From Achatina immaculata (Eukaryota > Mollusca > Gastropoda > Stylommatophora > Achatinidae), in contig CM019691.1 of assembly GCA_009760885.1 (NCBI GenBank), forward strand, positions 31,428,314 to 31,492,313: DNA of 64,000 bases. Direction: 5' to 3'. Within the stretch, counting starts at the first letter, position 1. Each line of letters starts with the position of its first letter. Below, piece after piece: positions 1 through 12,200 of this stretch. Under the pieces are notes generated by a model that searched no databases, was not told the origin of the DNA, and worked only from the letters and a program-made list of their open reading frames with translations. A program made the position numbers and the translations under genes.

Positions 1-1154
1 ACTTCATTAATTAATCTGATTATTTTTTGGTCAGTCACCCTGGATTTTTTTTTTTAACTTGTGTAGGTCATCTAGTTCAACACTCTTCAAATTAAAAAAA
101 AATTTTAATACAATTTTTGGTTTTTCCACTGTCCTTCTATATGCCCTACTATTAAAGGAAAAAACTTTATGTCTAATATTTTAAACAGATTTAAGATACG
201 TATGGTATATGGAAAATTCAAGATGGTTTTCCTCAAAAAAATGTTTGTCCTATATGCTCAACTCACTGCTTCTTTTTGCCACTCCTTCTCATCTTTTATT
301 GTGTCTATCTTCTTTGTAAAACTGCACCAGAAACCCTCTACTTATCTCTGCTCTACCAGAAACCCTTCTACTTATCTTTGCTCCACCAGAATCAGTTTTA
401 CCGCAGTCCTCAACTCGCTCATTTATCTCTAAAAATGTATTTTGTTATGAGGCTAAATATTCTTTGTCCCCTTCTCATTCTGATCTTCATACGTTTTAGG
501 TTTCTAAATACAATTTTTAAAAAACAGAATAGTTTAGAGATCTGATTATTATATTTGTAGGTGTATCAGAATAGGTAACAGATCTGATTACTATATCTGT
601 GGTTAACTTTCTTCCTCTAAACATTTCTCTAAAAAGTGGGGGTTATTTAATTATAAACCAGAAGTGAAAAATTTCAGTAGAATTATTACCTGAGAAAGTC
701 TGTCTGCATTTATACAAATGCTATGTGTAATTCTAGCTAATTTATAGTACAGTGATTGTGAGTGAATCCAATTCTACAAGCTTTACTATTATGACTTGAA
801 TAGTTTTTGACCTCCCTCTTCTCCACTGTGTGAGACACTATTCCAGTAAAAGTACTACATGACATTCTGCCTCCAGTTACACATATCTCCAATGGATTAA
901 GCTGTGTTAATTAACTGTTTTTTATTCATATTCCAGTATCTTAATTTTGTTACAAACTCACACTACTGTAACATCACATTCAAGTTCAGTGTTAAAAGAC
1001 TACTAAAAAAAGAATGGCACTATATCCCAATTCCTTGAAAATTGCTTTTTAAAAAAAATTTTGTCAATGCCAACATTATTTTTTTCCACACAAATTTCCC
1101 CGGAAAATGGAGTGCGGCTTATAACATCAGCAAATTTAAGACAAGCTTAGGGAA
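1..1154. other. Gene-free AT-rich stretch
   Basis: No supportable gene was seen. Around 327-395 a unit of about 30 bp, read in one frame as roughly KPSTYLCSTR, occurs about twice, so the short open frames here are repeat-driven. The rest is AT-rich single-copy-looking DNA. Confidence 0.5.
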
Positions 1155-1168
1155 ACTGAGTAAGTCAG

Positions 1169-1663
1169 TCAGTTATCTGCATGTCCACAAGGGACATTAC
1201 TTAGTAATGATCCAAGATATTCAAAACATTCCGCTTCTTCCAATTTCTCCTCACTGATACATACTTCAGCTGCCTTATTTGTTTTGTTAGTTATTATCAA
1301 TTTAGTTTTCTTTGCATTATGATAGAGGTTTTGCTCTTCGTTGTTTTTACGGACTGACATAATTGATTTTTCCATTCCTTTTTGTGTTGTGGACAGTAAT
1401 ACTGTGTCGTCAGCATATCTAATCTCTGGTATTTCATAACCTCCAATTGTTATAGCATCATAATATTCGTCTATATCTTCTCTAACATTCCTCATTATAT
1501 TTTCTGTATACATGTTAAATAAGTAAGGCGACAGTATGCACCCCTGACGGACACTTTGTTTTATGTCAAACCAAGTTGTTGTTTCACCATTTATTCTCAC
1601 TGCTGCCTGTTGGTCTAGATGCAGTAGTGATGTTAACTGTATCAGATGTGTTAGAAATTCCAT
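1169..1663 (-). pseudogene. Reverse transcriptase fragment (motifs B-C), family H
   Basis: This 164-codon frame has SVRQGCILSPYLFN (RT motif B) and YADDT (motif C, two catalytic Asp), then a thumb-like tail. It would be the second half of the RT begun at 2120. Its C-terminus is fused by deletion to the terminal GHADN codons of the element. Confidence 0.75.
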
Positions 1664-1775
1664 TTTTTAAAATTATTTCCCAAAGTTTCTGGCGATGTAC
1701 ACAATCAAATGCCTTTGAATAGTCTATAAAAGATAAATATAGATTCACATTAAATTCTCTGCATTTTTCAATGTC

Positions 1776-2120
1776 TTATATGCTGAAAATATCTCTTGTT
1801 CCTCTTCCTTGTCTAAAACCAACTTGGACCATATTGACTTCTTCTATTTTCTTACAAAGCCTATCCATTATGATTTTTAATAGACTTTTACTGCCATGAC
1901 TAATCAGGGTAACGGTTCTGTAATTTGTGCATAATTTCAAGTTACCCTTTTTTGGCAGTGGTATGAATATAGTTCTTTTCCATTCTTTTGACCAAATATC
2001 TGAATGCCATATCTTTTTACATAGTGCATGATAGATTGTTGCACATTCTTTTCCTCTTGCTTTAATAAGTTCAGCTGATATCTCATCACATCCTGGTGAT
2101 TTACCATTTTTCATGTCCAT
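1776..2120 (-). pseudogene. Reverse transcriptase fragment (fingers/palm start), family H
   Basis: This is a 114-codon open stretch with RT signatures: an acidic GCDEISAELIK block, LPKKGNL, NYRTVTLIS and GFRQGRGTRD. The residues between this and the next RT block lie in another frame, so the original ORF is broken. Start codons here are not meaningful. Confidence 0.7.
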
Positions 2121-2660
2121 AAAACTTCAATTGTCAGTTCAGGTTTTCTCCTCCAATAATAATTCACACTGTTGATTTCTGCTTTCACAGTCAGTTGTAT
2201 CATACATTCCTCTGCAATATTCCTTCCATCTTTCTAAAATTTCCTGTCTCTGTCAAGGTCTTTCTCATCTCGTCACAAATTACATTTAGCTTAGATGGGA
2301 CTTTCTCGTCAATGTCTTCATTTCTTTAAACATTTCACTATCTCTTCCACATTTCTGATGTCCTATTCTTTCACACAAATCTTGTATGCATTGTTTTTTT
2401 TGTCTTTTCTTATGTTTCTTCGTACTTCTTTTGTTAAAGATTTATATTCCTCTTTGTTGTTGCTTGACACTTTCCATTTCACCTTCATTTCTCTACACTG
2501 TTTTACCAGTTCTAGTGTGTTGTAATCCATCCATTCTTTTGTGTTTTCTTTACAGGAACCATGTCTTCATCTGGTGTCATCTCCTCTTGTACAGCCATCA
2601 GGATCTCAAAATGGTTCTTTACTTCTATACTGTTTTGTTCTGGTATCTTTATAAGATCAA

Positions 2661-3299
2661 AGAGGAGTGATCTTGATCATATATATATATATATAATAAA
2701 TGAAGAAAGTGCTTTTAATTTGTTGGCATAGTTCATTAGAATGCACAAGCTATTCTTGTGTTTAGAGTTCATATACGCTTGAAGAGGGTTTTAAAAAAAT
2801 GTTACATTTTCACTGGACATCACTTACTATTTATATTTGTATATTATTTACTGTTTATAACTTTCAAGTATCTTCCACATTTGCCCAATTTACTGCCCAT
2901 TCACTTCTTTGCTATTCCTGAAATGAAATCCTTTTTTAATGAATTTTTAATAAAACTTCATACTTTTTACTGTTAGGGTTACCAATACCTCAAAGGTCTT
3001 CAAATTTTTTACTTGGTGGTCCTGCTGAGGTCACAAAGTGCTGTAGTGTGTGAGGATCTACTACAAAATGAGCTGCCTAACACAGTGACAGTCTGTAACT
3101 CCCATCATGTCAACATTACTGTGTGGGTGTTCTCTGCTTCTTCATACTTCTATTCTGATGCTAAAACTGATCCTGCCTCAGCCTTGTCCAGTATCCAAAA
3201 AAACTGTGCAAGTGGGCTTCGACATTTTTTTTATGTATTCAGAGTAGATTTCTACTACAAACTATCTGGAAGAAATATTCTGCTAGTATCTTCTAGTTA
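2661..3299. other. Gap with (AT)n; no recognised gene
   Basis: A short (AT)n run lies near 2680-2695. A 95-codon plus-strand frame at 3013-3300 ends exactly where a LINE fragment begins. I do not recognise it, and it has no domain signature or splice context. Confidence 0.4.
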
Positions 3300-3765
3300 A
3301 GATTATTCAATTCAAATGTAATATCCACCCTCATTTATGCACGTAAAAGCTGGAAAACAACTAAAGAAATAAACAAGAAATTAGACTCTTCTGAAAACAA
3401 ATGTCTAACGAAAATACTTGGCATAAAGTTGAACGAATTCAAGAACAATGTAGAGATAAGACAGATGAGCAAACAACAACCTGTCTCATGGGTGATCAGA
3501 AAAAGAAGATGGACATATGTCAGTAACGTGCTGAGAAGAAACAATCAGAGAATCCCAAAACAAGTTATCAAGTGAAACACAAAAGGCTGAAGAAAAAGAG
3601 GTTGACCATGTGAAACTCTGAAGAGGACATTATTAAGAGAGCCCGGTTTAGTGGGAATGACATCCCTTGATGAGGCTGAAAAACTCGCTGAAAACAGGAA
3701 ATCGTGGCAAGCTACCATGTGTGCTTTATGTGATGTTTAGCAGCACAGGAAGGATGTAAGATCTT
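3300..3765 (+). mobile_element. LINE family A, 3' fragment
   Basis: Plus-strand translation across stops and frame changes gives KCLTKILGIKLNEFKNN, QQPVSWVIRKRRWTYV, ETLKRTLLRE and LAENRKSWQA...LCDV. These are the last ~130 residues of the 743-codon family A ORF at 28839-31070. Several stops make it a fossil. It ends with the family A terminus (GCACAGGAAGGATGTAAGAT). Confidence 0.85.
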
Positions 3766-3869
3766 GTAGTATTTCTGTCATTCACTGTTGCAAAATAATA
3801 TTCTGTTACTGGAGCTTTATGAAGCTAATTTTGGGTGGTTAAAATCATTTTTCTGCAGCAGTATTATTA

Positions 3870-4032
3870 TCACTGATGTACTGTAAAAAAAGCATTCTGC
3901 TAACCAGCGTATATACAAGGGTGGACATAATACAGCCACCATCAAGGCAAAGAAATAAGGAAACTGGAGATTCATTACCACCAATCCTCATGCCAAAGAT
4001 GGCACATGATGATGATGATGATGAATATGATG
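3870..4032 (+). mobile_element. Possible LINE 3' end with (GAT)n tail
   Basis: A plus-strand frame reads VYTRVDIIQPPSRQRNKET then GDSLPPILMPKMAHDDDDDE. The GAT triplet run produces the Asp stretch. The GDSLPP..MPKMAH phrase followed by a GAT tail resembles tails I associate with mollusc LINEs, but this is memory of the style and not a match made within this window. Confidence 0.35.
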
Positions 4033-5143
4033 AACCAGTCAAAACAGTTCAATCTTTTGCTTAACTCCTCAAGAATACAGGTTTATACTTTCTATTTTAA
4101 CACTCGCAGATTACAAGACATGGATTAACTAGCACCTTTTTTTTTTCCTTCTGACAAGCAGCAAATATAATCTCAATTTGTTAATTGTTAAATCACTTGT
4201 ACAAAAGCAAATCCACAGCAGGATAGACCTATGCTGACACAGAGCACAATTTATATGATTAATTCCCACACTACGATGGTTTTATCTACCACCAGACATG
4301 TAAATCCACACAAACATTCAGATCTAGAAATAAAAGCAAAACGAGTCAGCTGTTAATTTATTCTTTTAATGCAAAAACTTCCAAGAGATTTTCACAAGTT
4401 CAACACTCAAACCCCACTAGTTCTCAACAATAAAGGAACACACTCTGACCACAACATAAATAGCATTATGTACCTGAAATAATATTAATAAAATGTTTTT
4501 AATGTCTTATACAAATGTCTAATAACTACTGAATAAAATCAGAGAAGGTATACATCACTGTCAGTTTAAAACTATCCTTCTTTATTAAAGTCTTAGTTTA
4601 CTTTTACAGATCACATTCAGCTGAATAAAACTTACAAGAAATATAAATCCTCAAGCACTTTCTTTAAAACCCACAATCCTGCTGGCTTGATTTGCTTTTG
4701 CCAAATGACTACTTTCTGATCAAGAGAATGGACATTCTGAAGAACGGTTCCCTAAAAATTTAGCTCCAGTTAGAATTTGAAATCTACTTCTGCTGTTTTC
4801 CTTTTGAGCTGATGCATACTTTCTAAAAATTTGCACTCTTATTATGCTTCTGGTGAAAGATAAAAAAACCAAAAAAACATGCAGAAGATGTTCCAATAAT
4901 GATTTCACAGCTTGTCATTTATACGCCATGATGCACTGTGGTCGATGGCTTTGCCCACTCATGAATATTAATTAATGAGTTTTTTTTTTTAAGTTTGACT
5001 TCATTTCATTCACTAGATGGCAGCACAGTACCACCCTGAATGTTGTTTAGGTTTAATGCTGTGAATGGGGTTAAAATCAGGTTAGCCCATATACAACATA
5101 TGAGGGTAATGACTTTATCATGGAGTCCACATAACATCTAAAG
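4033..5143. other. Gene-free stretch
   Basis: No coding, RNA or repeat feature could be supported. Short open frames (for example minus 4720-4908) show no conserved motif. Confidence 0.4.
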
Positions 5144-5863
5144 TTAACTCTTCCCGTACCGCGCTACCCTTTAAGTCCAGTTCCGGTTTTACCGTCGGAT
5201 CCCACGCCACCCTTTAAGTATTCTGATTTTTTTTTCGTTGAAAACTTGATGCAACTTTTCATTTAGCCAACCAGAACTCTTCTGCTCCAAAGTTACGCTA
5301 TTTTAGCATCCGGGCAGGCTGGAAATGGAAGGAGATCACGAAGTGGATCGATTTCAGTGTAACTTTTTCTACTTTTTTCGAGGTTGGTTGGTAGAAGGGT
5401 CATACTGACCGACTAGACCTAGCTTACTAAATGTGTTTTTCACATCTGTAGACCTGTTAGATTTATTGGATATCAAAAGAATCCGCAATTATCGATGTTT
5501 CGGTTCCGGAATAAACATTCTGCATTGGATTCTGGCACATTTCAGGTATGTAAAACTTTGATTTTAGTGCTCAGCCCTAAAAAATATTTTTAGTGCCAAA
5601 AAATCGTTCGATCTTTTCAGAACAGTTGTTTTTTTTTTCTATTCTTTGTTTTTTTTAAATGATAAATAACTTCATTTATGGAATCTTCTTTCATTTCCAC
5701 TTATTTTAATATGAGATACACACGTGTTGATGAAGGAGTTTGTTTGTTACAATGAATTTTATAGAGGGACCCCCTTATATGAAAACACCCGCTCGGCCAT
5801 GTACCATCATCATCAGTACCAACGTAACGTCCGTGTTTTTATACGTGGTACGGAAAGAGTTAA
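5144..5863. mobile_element. piggyBac-like MITE flanked by TTAA
   Basis: A 712-bp segment (5148-5859) is bounded on both sides by TTAA (5144-5147 and 5860-5863). Its ends are inverted: CTCTTCCCGTACCGCG on the left and CTCTTTCCGTACCACG when the right end is reversed, a 14/16 match. TTAA duplication with short terminal inverted repeats (TIRs) is the hallmark of piggyBac-superfamily insertion. No transposase frame is present (the longest is 68 codons, unrecognised), so it would be non-autonomous and mobilised in trans. Superfamily assignment is inferred from the ends only. Confidence 0.75.
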
Positions 5864-6099
5864 TGCCAAGCAGGTTAGAGCAGAGTTGAACAAATGTTAC
5901 CATAACATACATACAGCATTCTTTGTTTGATTTAAATTCCTCGATACCTTAAGAGAGTTGTTTACTGGTGCAACTTCTCCACATTAACATACTACATCTG
6001 TTACATTTTACAAAATATATGGAGGGAAAAAAAATAATAAATTTTCTTTTTTTCCCTTTAAAATAGGCTGGCATGACCTGCTACAACTAGGTAAAGATG

Positions 6100-6237
6100 T
6101 CAAGATTTCACCTCACCTTGCCGTTTGGCCTCTGTATATAAACTGTACATTTCTGGGATGCTTTTAAAGCGGTTTATCTTGCGCTGAATTTGTTTTGGAG
6201 TCTCCTGATAATAATTACGTTCATCTCGAGCCATTGC
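6100..6237 (-). CDS. NOP16: NOP16 exon 5 (terminal)
   Basis: The acceptor is tttcag|gcaatg. It encodes AMARDERNYYQETPKQIQRK, the most conserved NOP16 block, then INRFKSIPEMYSLYTEAKRQ and six more residues before TGA at 6102-6100. Confidence 0.92.
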   Translation of the reverse strand, partial: AMARDERNYYQETPKQIQRKINRFKSIPEMYSLYTEAKRQGEVKS

Positions 6238-9200
6238 CTGAAAGAGATGGAAAAGAAAGGGCTTGATTAACCACAATTATCAGGATGCTAATGCTAAACT
6301 TTCTAAATTCAAAAGTTATAAGCACAAAAACCAAGTTAAGATTATTCAATTCAAATGTGGTATCCACCCTCATTTATGCATGCGAAAGCTGGAAATCATC
6401 TGAATAAATAAACAAGAAATTAGACTCTTTTGAAAAGAAATGCCTAAGGAAAATACTTGGTATAAAGTGGAACGAATTCAAGAACAATGCTGAGATAAGA
6501 CAAATGAGCAAACAATAACCTGTCTCATGGGTGATTTGAAAAAGAAGATGGACATATGTAGGCCATGTGATGAGAAGAAACAATCAGAGTATACCAAAAC
6601 AAGCTACCAAATGGAGCACAACAGGCCGAAGCAAAAGAGGTCGACCACGTGAAACTCTAAAGAGGACACTGTTATGAGATGCCAGTTTAGTGGGCATAAC
6701 TTCCCTTGATGAAGTTGAAAGACTTGCAGAGAACAAGAAAACTTGGCAAACAACTATGTGAGCCCTATGTGACGTTTAACGGCAAGGGAAGGATGTAAGA
6801 TGTGGCTAAACTAAAACAGCGTTAAATGTTGCAGTAATCCATTTAGGCACACCCCACCACTATCTTGATCACTGAAAGAAACTGTAATCACAAACTTTAT
6901 TCGCGTTATGCAACAACCCTTTTTTAACAGGGTGCCTGAGTGTGACACAACATAATGTTTGAACTTTTTAAATGTCCTTGATCATTTCAACTAAGATCAT
7001 TAACTGTTGAATTTCACAGCTGTTCAGATTTTAGAATTCATTAAATGGCTAAAAATAAGAGGTGGAAAAGACAGTTTAAAAAACAAAATTATTTTTATTT
7101 TAAAAAAAAAGCAAAAATAAGAGGATTCACATTAAGTTTGAAAATTAAAAGTAGCTGGTTTTGACATGTAACTAGCAGATGATACTTCACACCACAAGCT
7201 AAAACTTTTGCTTCTCTGTGTTTTTTTTAATAGGGTTTCAGATAAAACATTATGGCCAGTAGCATATTCAAAATCTAGGACTTTACTACAGTAGTAGACA
7301 TCCCCCCCCCCCATCCAAGCTCATGTATGTGCTTACTTCCAAACACATACAAGAGGAAATTAACCTATGGCAGAAGCTACAGGGTTCCCACAAAAGCTTG
7401 CAGAAAACTTCACGCAGATTAAGCACGAGAGAACTCCGTAACAAATTTTATGGTTCCTACAACATATGAATATTTAGATGTTCAATTTTCTAGGATTTCA
7501 GTTCACTGAAACAAATTTTCCACAGCTATTTGTCCTGCTTCCTTTCCTACTTGGTTATTCTTCTATGGAAGATTCAGTACAGTAAAAGGAAGCATTCAAC
7601 TAAAGGAAGACCTAAGATACAATGGGAAATGTTAAAACCAAAAGGAACAATTACATATAGTGTTTGAGATCTGATCACTAACATGATGCTATAAAACCTT
7701 CAAAAGTAATGGTTGATGTCATCATTTTTACACTAAGTAATAAGCTGGTGAGGTGACTGGAGCACCTTCAAATTTGTCCTGAGGGTGATGAAGATAATTC
7801 TACCCTAACATAGCATTTTTAATCTGTACCTCATATGCAAATTTAAGGCCATGCATTTTTCCCATCCAACATATGCCTGTGAGACCTGAACATTTAACAA
7901 AACAGCTGAGAAACACATAAATGTCTTGAATGATACAGAAAAGTTCTTCAAATATATATAATAGACACAAAAAAGAACAAATATATCCATACTACAAGAA
8001 CGTAATATTGAAGAAGGCTGGCTAGTAAAGAGAATTAAACAAAGAAAACTTAAATAATCTGGACACATTAAAAATCATGATAATCTAGAGAAGACTGTCT
8101 TGGAAGGGTACATAATGGGAAAATGAAAGAGAGGAAGACCAAGGCGAAGATGGCTGCAAGATATCGTTGATGATCTGCAAATGGATGCATCAGCAGCAGA
8201 GCATCTTGTTTACAACCGAGAAGCCTACAAGAGTGCTGTTAAGGAGGCAAAGTTCTACAAGAGACATGCAAACAAATGAATGAATGAACCTCATATGCAC
8301 GCCATACTAGATCTGAATTTACAAATCTAAAAGCACTTCATTTTTCTTTTATTTCTGGGTTTTTGTTTGTTTTTTTGCTCTATGTCAATTATGTACACAA
8401 AAATGTATATAAAAATATTATGCTCAAAATATTTTTTCTTTACAAAAAAAATACACGACCAAACCTTATAGTCCTCTCCATATTTGTCCATCATGTACAC
8501 ACAGAATCCAGCATCTTCATCAGACATACTCATCTTTTTACGTCCTGGAATATTTGCTCTTTCCTCCAATTCTGACAAAAGCACAATTGTAAATGTATGT
8601 TGAACAGATATAGCAATATGTGAACCATGGGCATGGTGTCATGCCAAACTTCTGACTCCTTTTCTACTGACTCCAGCTTCTTCATACATGGCACATTTTG
8701 TACTGATTTACATATTCTCTCTCTGATGCTAACAAAAACTGCCACAGACTGTGGCCTCTCTTTACTTCTACTGCCTGACTCCCAACTACAACTTTGTATT
8801 CTCCATAATGGCACACTTTTACTAAATGATTTTGGCTTCAACCAAAACTGCTTCTGCTTATGGCTACGTGGCCTTTATGTAAAAAAACATAAGTTAAATC
8901 AAATAATGGAAATGCTGGACAAAACAGGAAATGGAAAAAAAACAAGGTGGTTTTCTTCTTTTAGAAACAAACTGTCAAAAGAGTGAAATTAAGCTGACAG
9001 TGTTATCAGAATGTTGCATAAATGTACAGACAGACATATTCTATGAAGTGGCATCTATGACAAAAACTGCAATGTTAGATGAACGATGGTGATGGCATAA
9101 TGCACAAAACTCTGGAAAGATTTTAAAAAGACAAAAAAAAAAAAAAAAGAGCATATCCTGACACAATAAATTTTAGACACAGGCCATTTGCTGTTGGCGA

Positions 9201-12200
9201 GATTCTTCGGCAGCCGTGTACGGGCTGAAACTTCTGGCCAATGAAGAAAAATGTGATTAGGGTTGCTGTGTGGCGCCGCTATGGAAAAGGTGATGGAAAG
9301 ACTTACGTCGGCATGGCCAGTAGTCTCGCATAAGGGCTATCCATATCATGGCACCTCTGCTCTAGAGGCTGGCCACATCCTGTGTGCGCCACAGCTGGGA
9401 TAATATGCCTAAACTGGCTTAACCCAGGGGTGAGACTCACTAGTGGCAAGGATTCATCCTCCTTGACAAAAGCTCTGTCCTGGTCACCATCAGAAGGGTG
9501 GTGGCCACGACCACAGAACAATGAAGTCGGAGACACTGGACCAGTGTAGTCTTGATAGACAACCTCCTCTCACCCGGTGGGGATATATTCATATCCAAAC
9601 CACGCCAAGGTTTTCCAGTGAGTAAAGTCAAACTCGAGGCTGGACTGGTGCAACGAAAACCACAGTGTCTCGCAATTCTGCTTCTGTGACCTACCAAGAT
9701 TATAGGCGCAAGCCCCATGATGCTCTGAGCCTCCATCCTAAACGAGACTTTCTCAAGGACCACAGGAGTAAATTCACTAGGATCATGCGGCGATCTTGGT
9801 GGTAGAAGCATACGAAGAAGAAGAAGACAAGTCCAGGAGCAGAAGTAAGAAAAGAAGACTTTTTTCCCTTCTGCTATGACATTTTAAAAAAAAAATTCTT
9901 CTAAATAACTTTATAATGGGTCAAATTTCAACAGCATCATTAATCCAGCAATGCATATTGATATAAAAGAAAATTTACAGATTTTCTCAGACAATTTTCT
10001 TAACCTTTTACTGTGATTATGTTAACTGATAATTACCGGCATATTACAGATTTTTTTTTTTTTTTAAATTTAAACTTTTCGAGGTTGTTGGTCACACTAA
10101 CCAGTTTATATTGTCGGAAACCTAGTGAAATTGGCTGAAGGATAATCAGGCAAGTAGGATGATGATCTTCAATGTGCATGAGCACATGAGCATTTTGTAA
10201 AGATTAAATCTCGATAAAGTAAGAAAAAATATTCACACAAACATTTAATTCCCACTGATTTTGCAAAGTTTGTTTAATTTTACATTAAAAAAAAAAAAAG
10301 AAAAGAAAAAAAGTATAAATAATTGAATATTATATTTCAAAAACTGGTATTTCGTAAAGTACTTCGTGCAAAGTGAAATACATGTACAGTTTTATCAGTT
10401 TAAAACAAATCCTAATGCAATCACTGCCTCTTATATCGTTCACTTTTTTAATAAGGCATACTGCTTGAAATGTTTTTCACCTTGTGCCGCAGGTCCATCT
10501 TGTTCTTTCTCATGGAGGAGTATAACTCAGAGCCAATCACAGTTATTTTTCTCTTACAAATGCAGTATTGGACTAATTCACCCCTATCTCTTTAATCTTC
10601 AGGACAATGTTATTTATCCAAGCTTTATATCTTTAGATTACAGCATTCAGAAACCTACTCATGCCACTCCTTATAGCATAAAGCATTCCTTCAACTGTGT
10701 GTGCCTCTTTCTAAACATTTTTTTTGTCTCTAAATCTTGTTGAAATTATGAAAAACAAGAACACATGCTCAGGCACATTACACTAAACAATGCTAGTTAT
10801 GTGCTAGGAAGTTGACACAACAAGAAAACAACTTGATTTACCTTTCATAACAAAGTTTTTAATTGGAGTCTTTTCCACATCCACTTCCATCTCAACCTCA
10901 AGCTGTCCCATCTTCAATGGCTGAAGAAAAGAGTGTGTATAAACATGTAAAAGACACATTCATAAAATTTAAGATTCTCTAATGTTAAATAAATGTAAAA
11001 TATAATGTGAAATCAAACCCATCCTTCAGTATTTGTGCTATATAAATATTTAAGTGATTACAAATGAGCACATACTCACAAATTAGCACACAAAACTGGT
11101 ACTTGCTGAAGAACAACATTATCACCAAAACCCGAAAACCAAAGTCAGTGAAGACCCTTATATTAACTAGGTAACGGTAAAGGTAATCCTGTCATGCCTT
11201 AGCGGCACATAGGAATATAGTGTTAGTGCCCATATTTTCCTTGACCTGTCAGCAAACTAGAGGGTGATAAGATCAGTATCATGCCTGGCCACCTTCCCCA
11301 ACTCCAGAAGAAGACAGGCACCCATTTCTACAACTGGGTGACTGAGATGCCTCTGGCCGGATTAAAACCCTGAACCTTTGCCATGAGAGACCAGTGCACT
11401 AATTTGCCATGAGAGACCAGTGCACTAACCACTTCACCACTCAGGCTGTGATAATGATTAGTTCCAACTGAACCCAAACGTTGAAAATTGTATGCTCAAT
11501 TACAGGACAGGCCAAAAAAAAAAAGCAACACACAAGACCTCTGAAAGTCATGACCCAGAGGGGCCCACCCCCCTTAGAGTGTCAGGAGTTTAATAGGGCC
11601 AAAACACTTGTCTGGGGGTAGGTACTTCCTCTGATGATCTGAAGGAGTTGTGCTGTTGTTCTGCTCCCTACAGTAGAGTTTCCTACATACTTTTTTTTTA
11701 AAGACAGGAATAGCTCTGTCTGGTAACAAGAGATAGAAACAGCTGTGTTTGTTAACAAAACAAAGGAAAAGAGATGCTAGACTTCATGTGTGAGAAAGGC
11801 ATGGTATTACAGCAAAGAGAAAAAAAAACCATTTTGATTATGGCTTCTGAAACTCAGTGGTGCAAAGCCAAATTAAATCAGATGTATTTAATCATTAAAA
11901 ATATGGTAGCATGCAGCATACAAGAAACCTACAAATTCTCAATTTAAAATTAATAGATTTGCTTTCACAACAGACACTATAAATGATTAAAGTACTTTAA
12001 TCAGCCAAAAACCTATAACATCCAAACAATTTTTTTCTTACAGTACCTTTGATCTGGGGATTTTCAGAGTTTTATTTGCATCAGCTGAAATGCCCATTTC
12101 TTGGAAATTCTGTTTGAGACTTTTTGTTGCATCCCAAGCCTTTTTAATTTCATCACTGCAAGACAAAAGCAAAACATATACTTACATATCACAGGCAGCT

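Larger units (their letters stand above)
1155..2660 (-). mobile_element. LINE family H, decayed copy with RT domain
   Basis: This is the remnant of a non-LTR retrotransposon on the minus strand. Reading from 2660 down, a Lys/Glu-rich linker is followed by the RT fingers (KNGKSPGCDEISAELIK, then PLPKKGNLKLCTNYRTVTLI) and FRQGRGTRD. A frame change lies near 1663-1776, followed by RQGCILSPYLF (motif B) and RYADDTVLL (motif C, the catalytic YADD). The frame ends FEYLGSLLSN-VPCGHADN: the first half is the RT thumb but the last residues match the extreme 3' end seen in other family H copies (8180-8285, 21060-21185), so the C-terminal region is internally deleted. The 3' tail is a degenerate ACTG-type tandem. 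It is not functional. The clade is uncertain (jockey/CR1-type versus a related lineage). Confidence 0.8.

Noticed and set aside
8530..8841. Minus-strand frame overlapping NOP16 exon 4
   Set aside because: Only its last portion is exon 4, in a different frame; the rest is intron. The NOP16 frame is fixed by matching phases of exons 3 and 5.
10366..10743. 125-codon plus frame in NOP16 intron 3
   Set aside because: No recognisable domain, no splice context and compositionally AT-driven.
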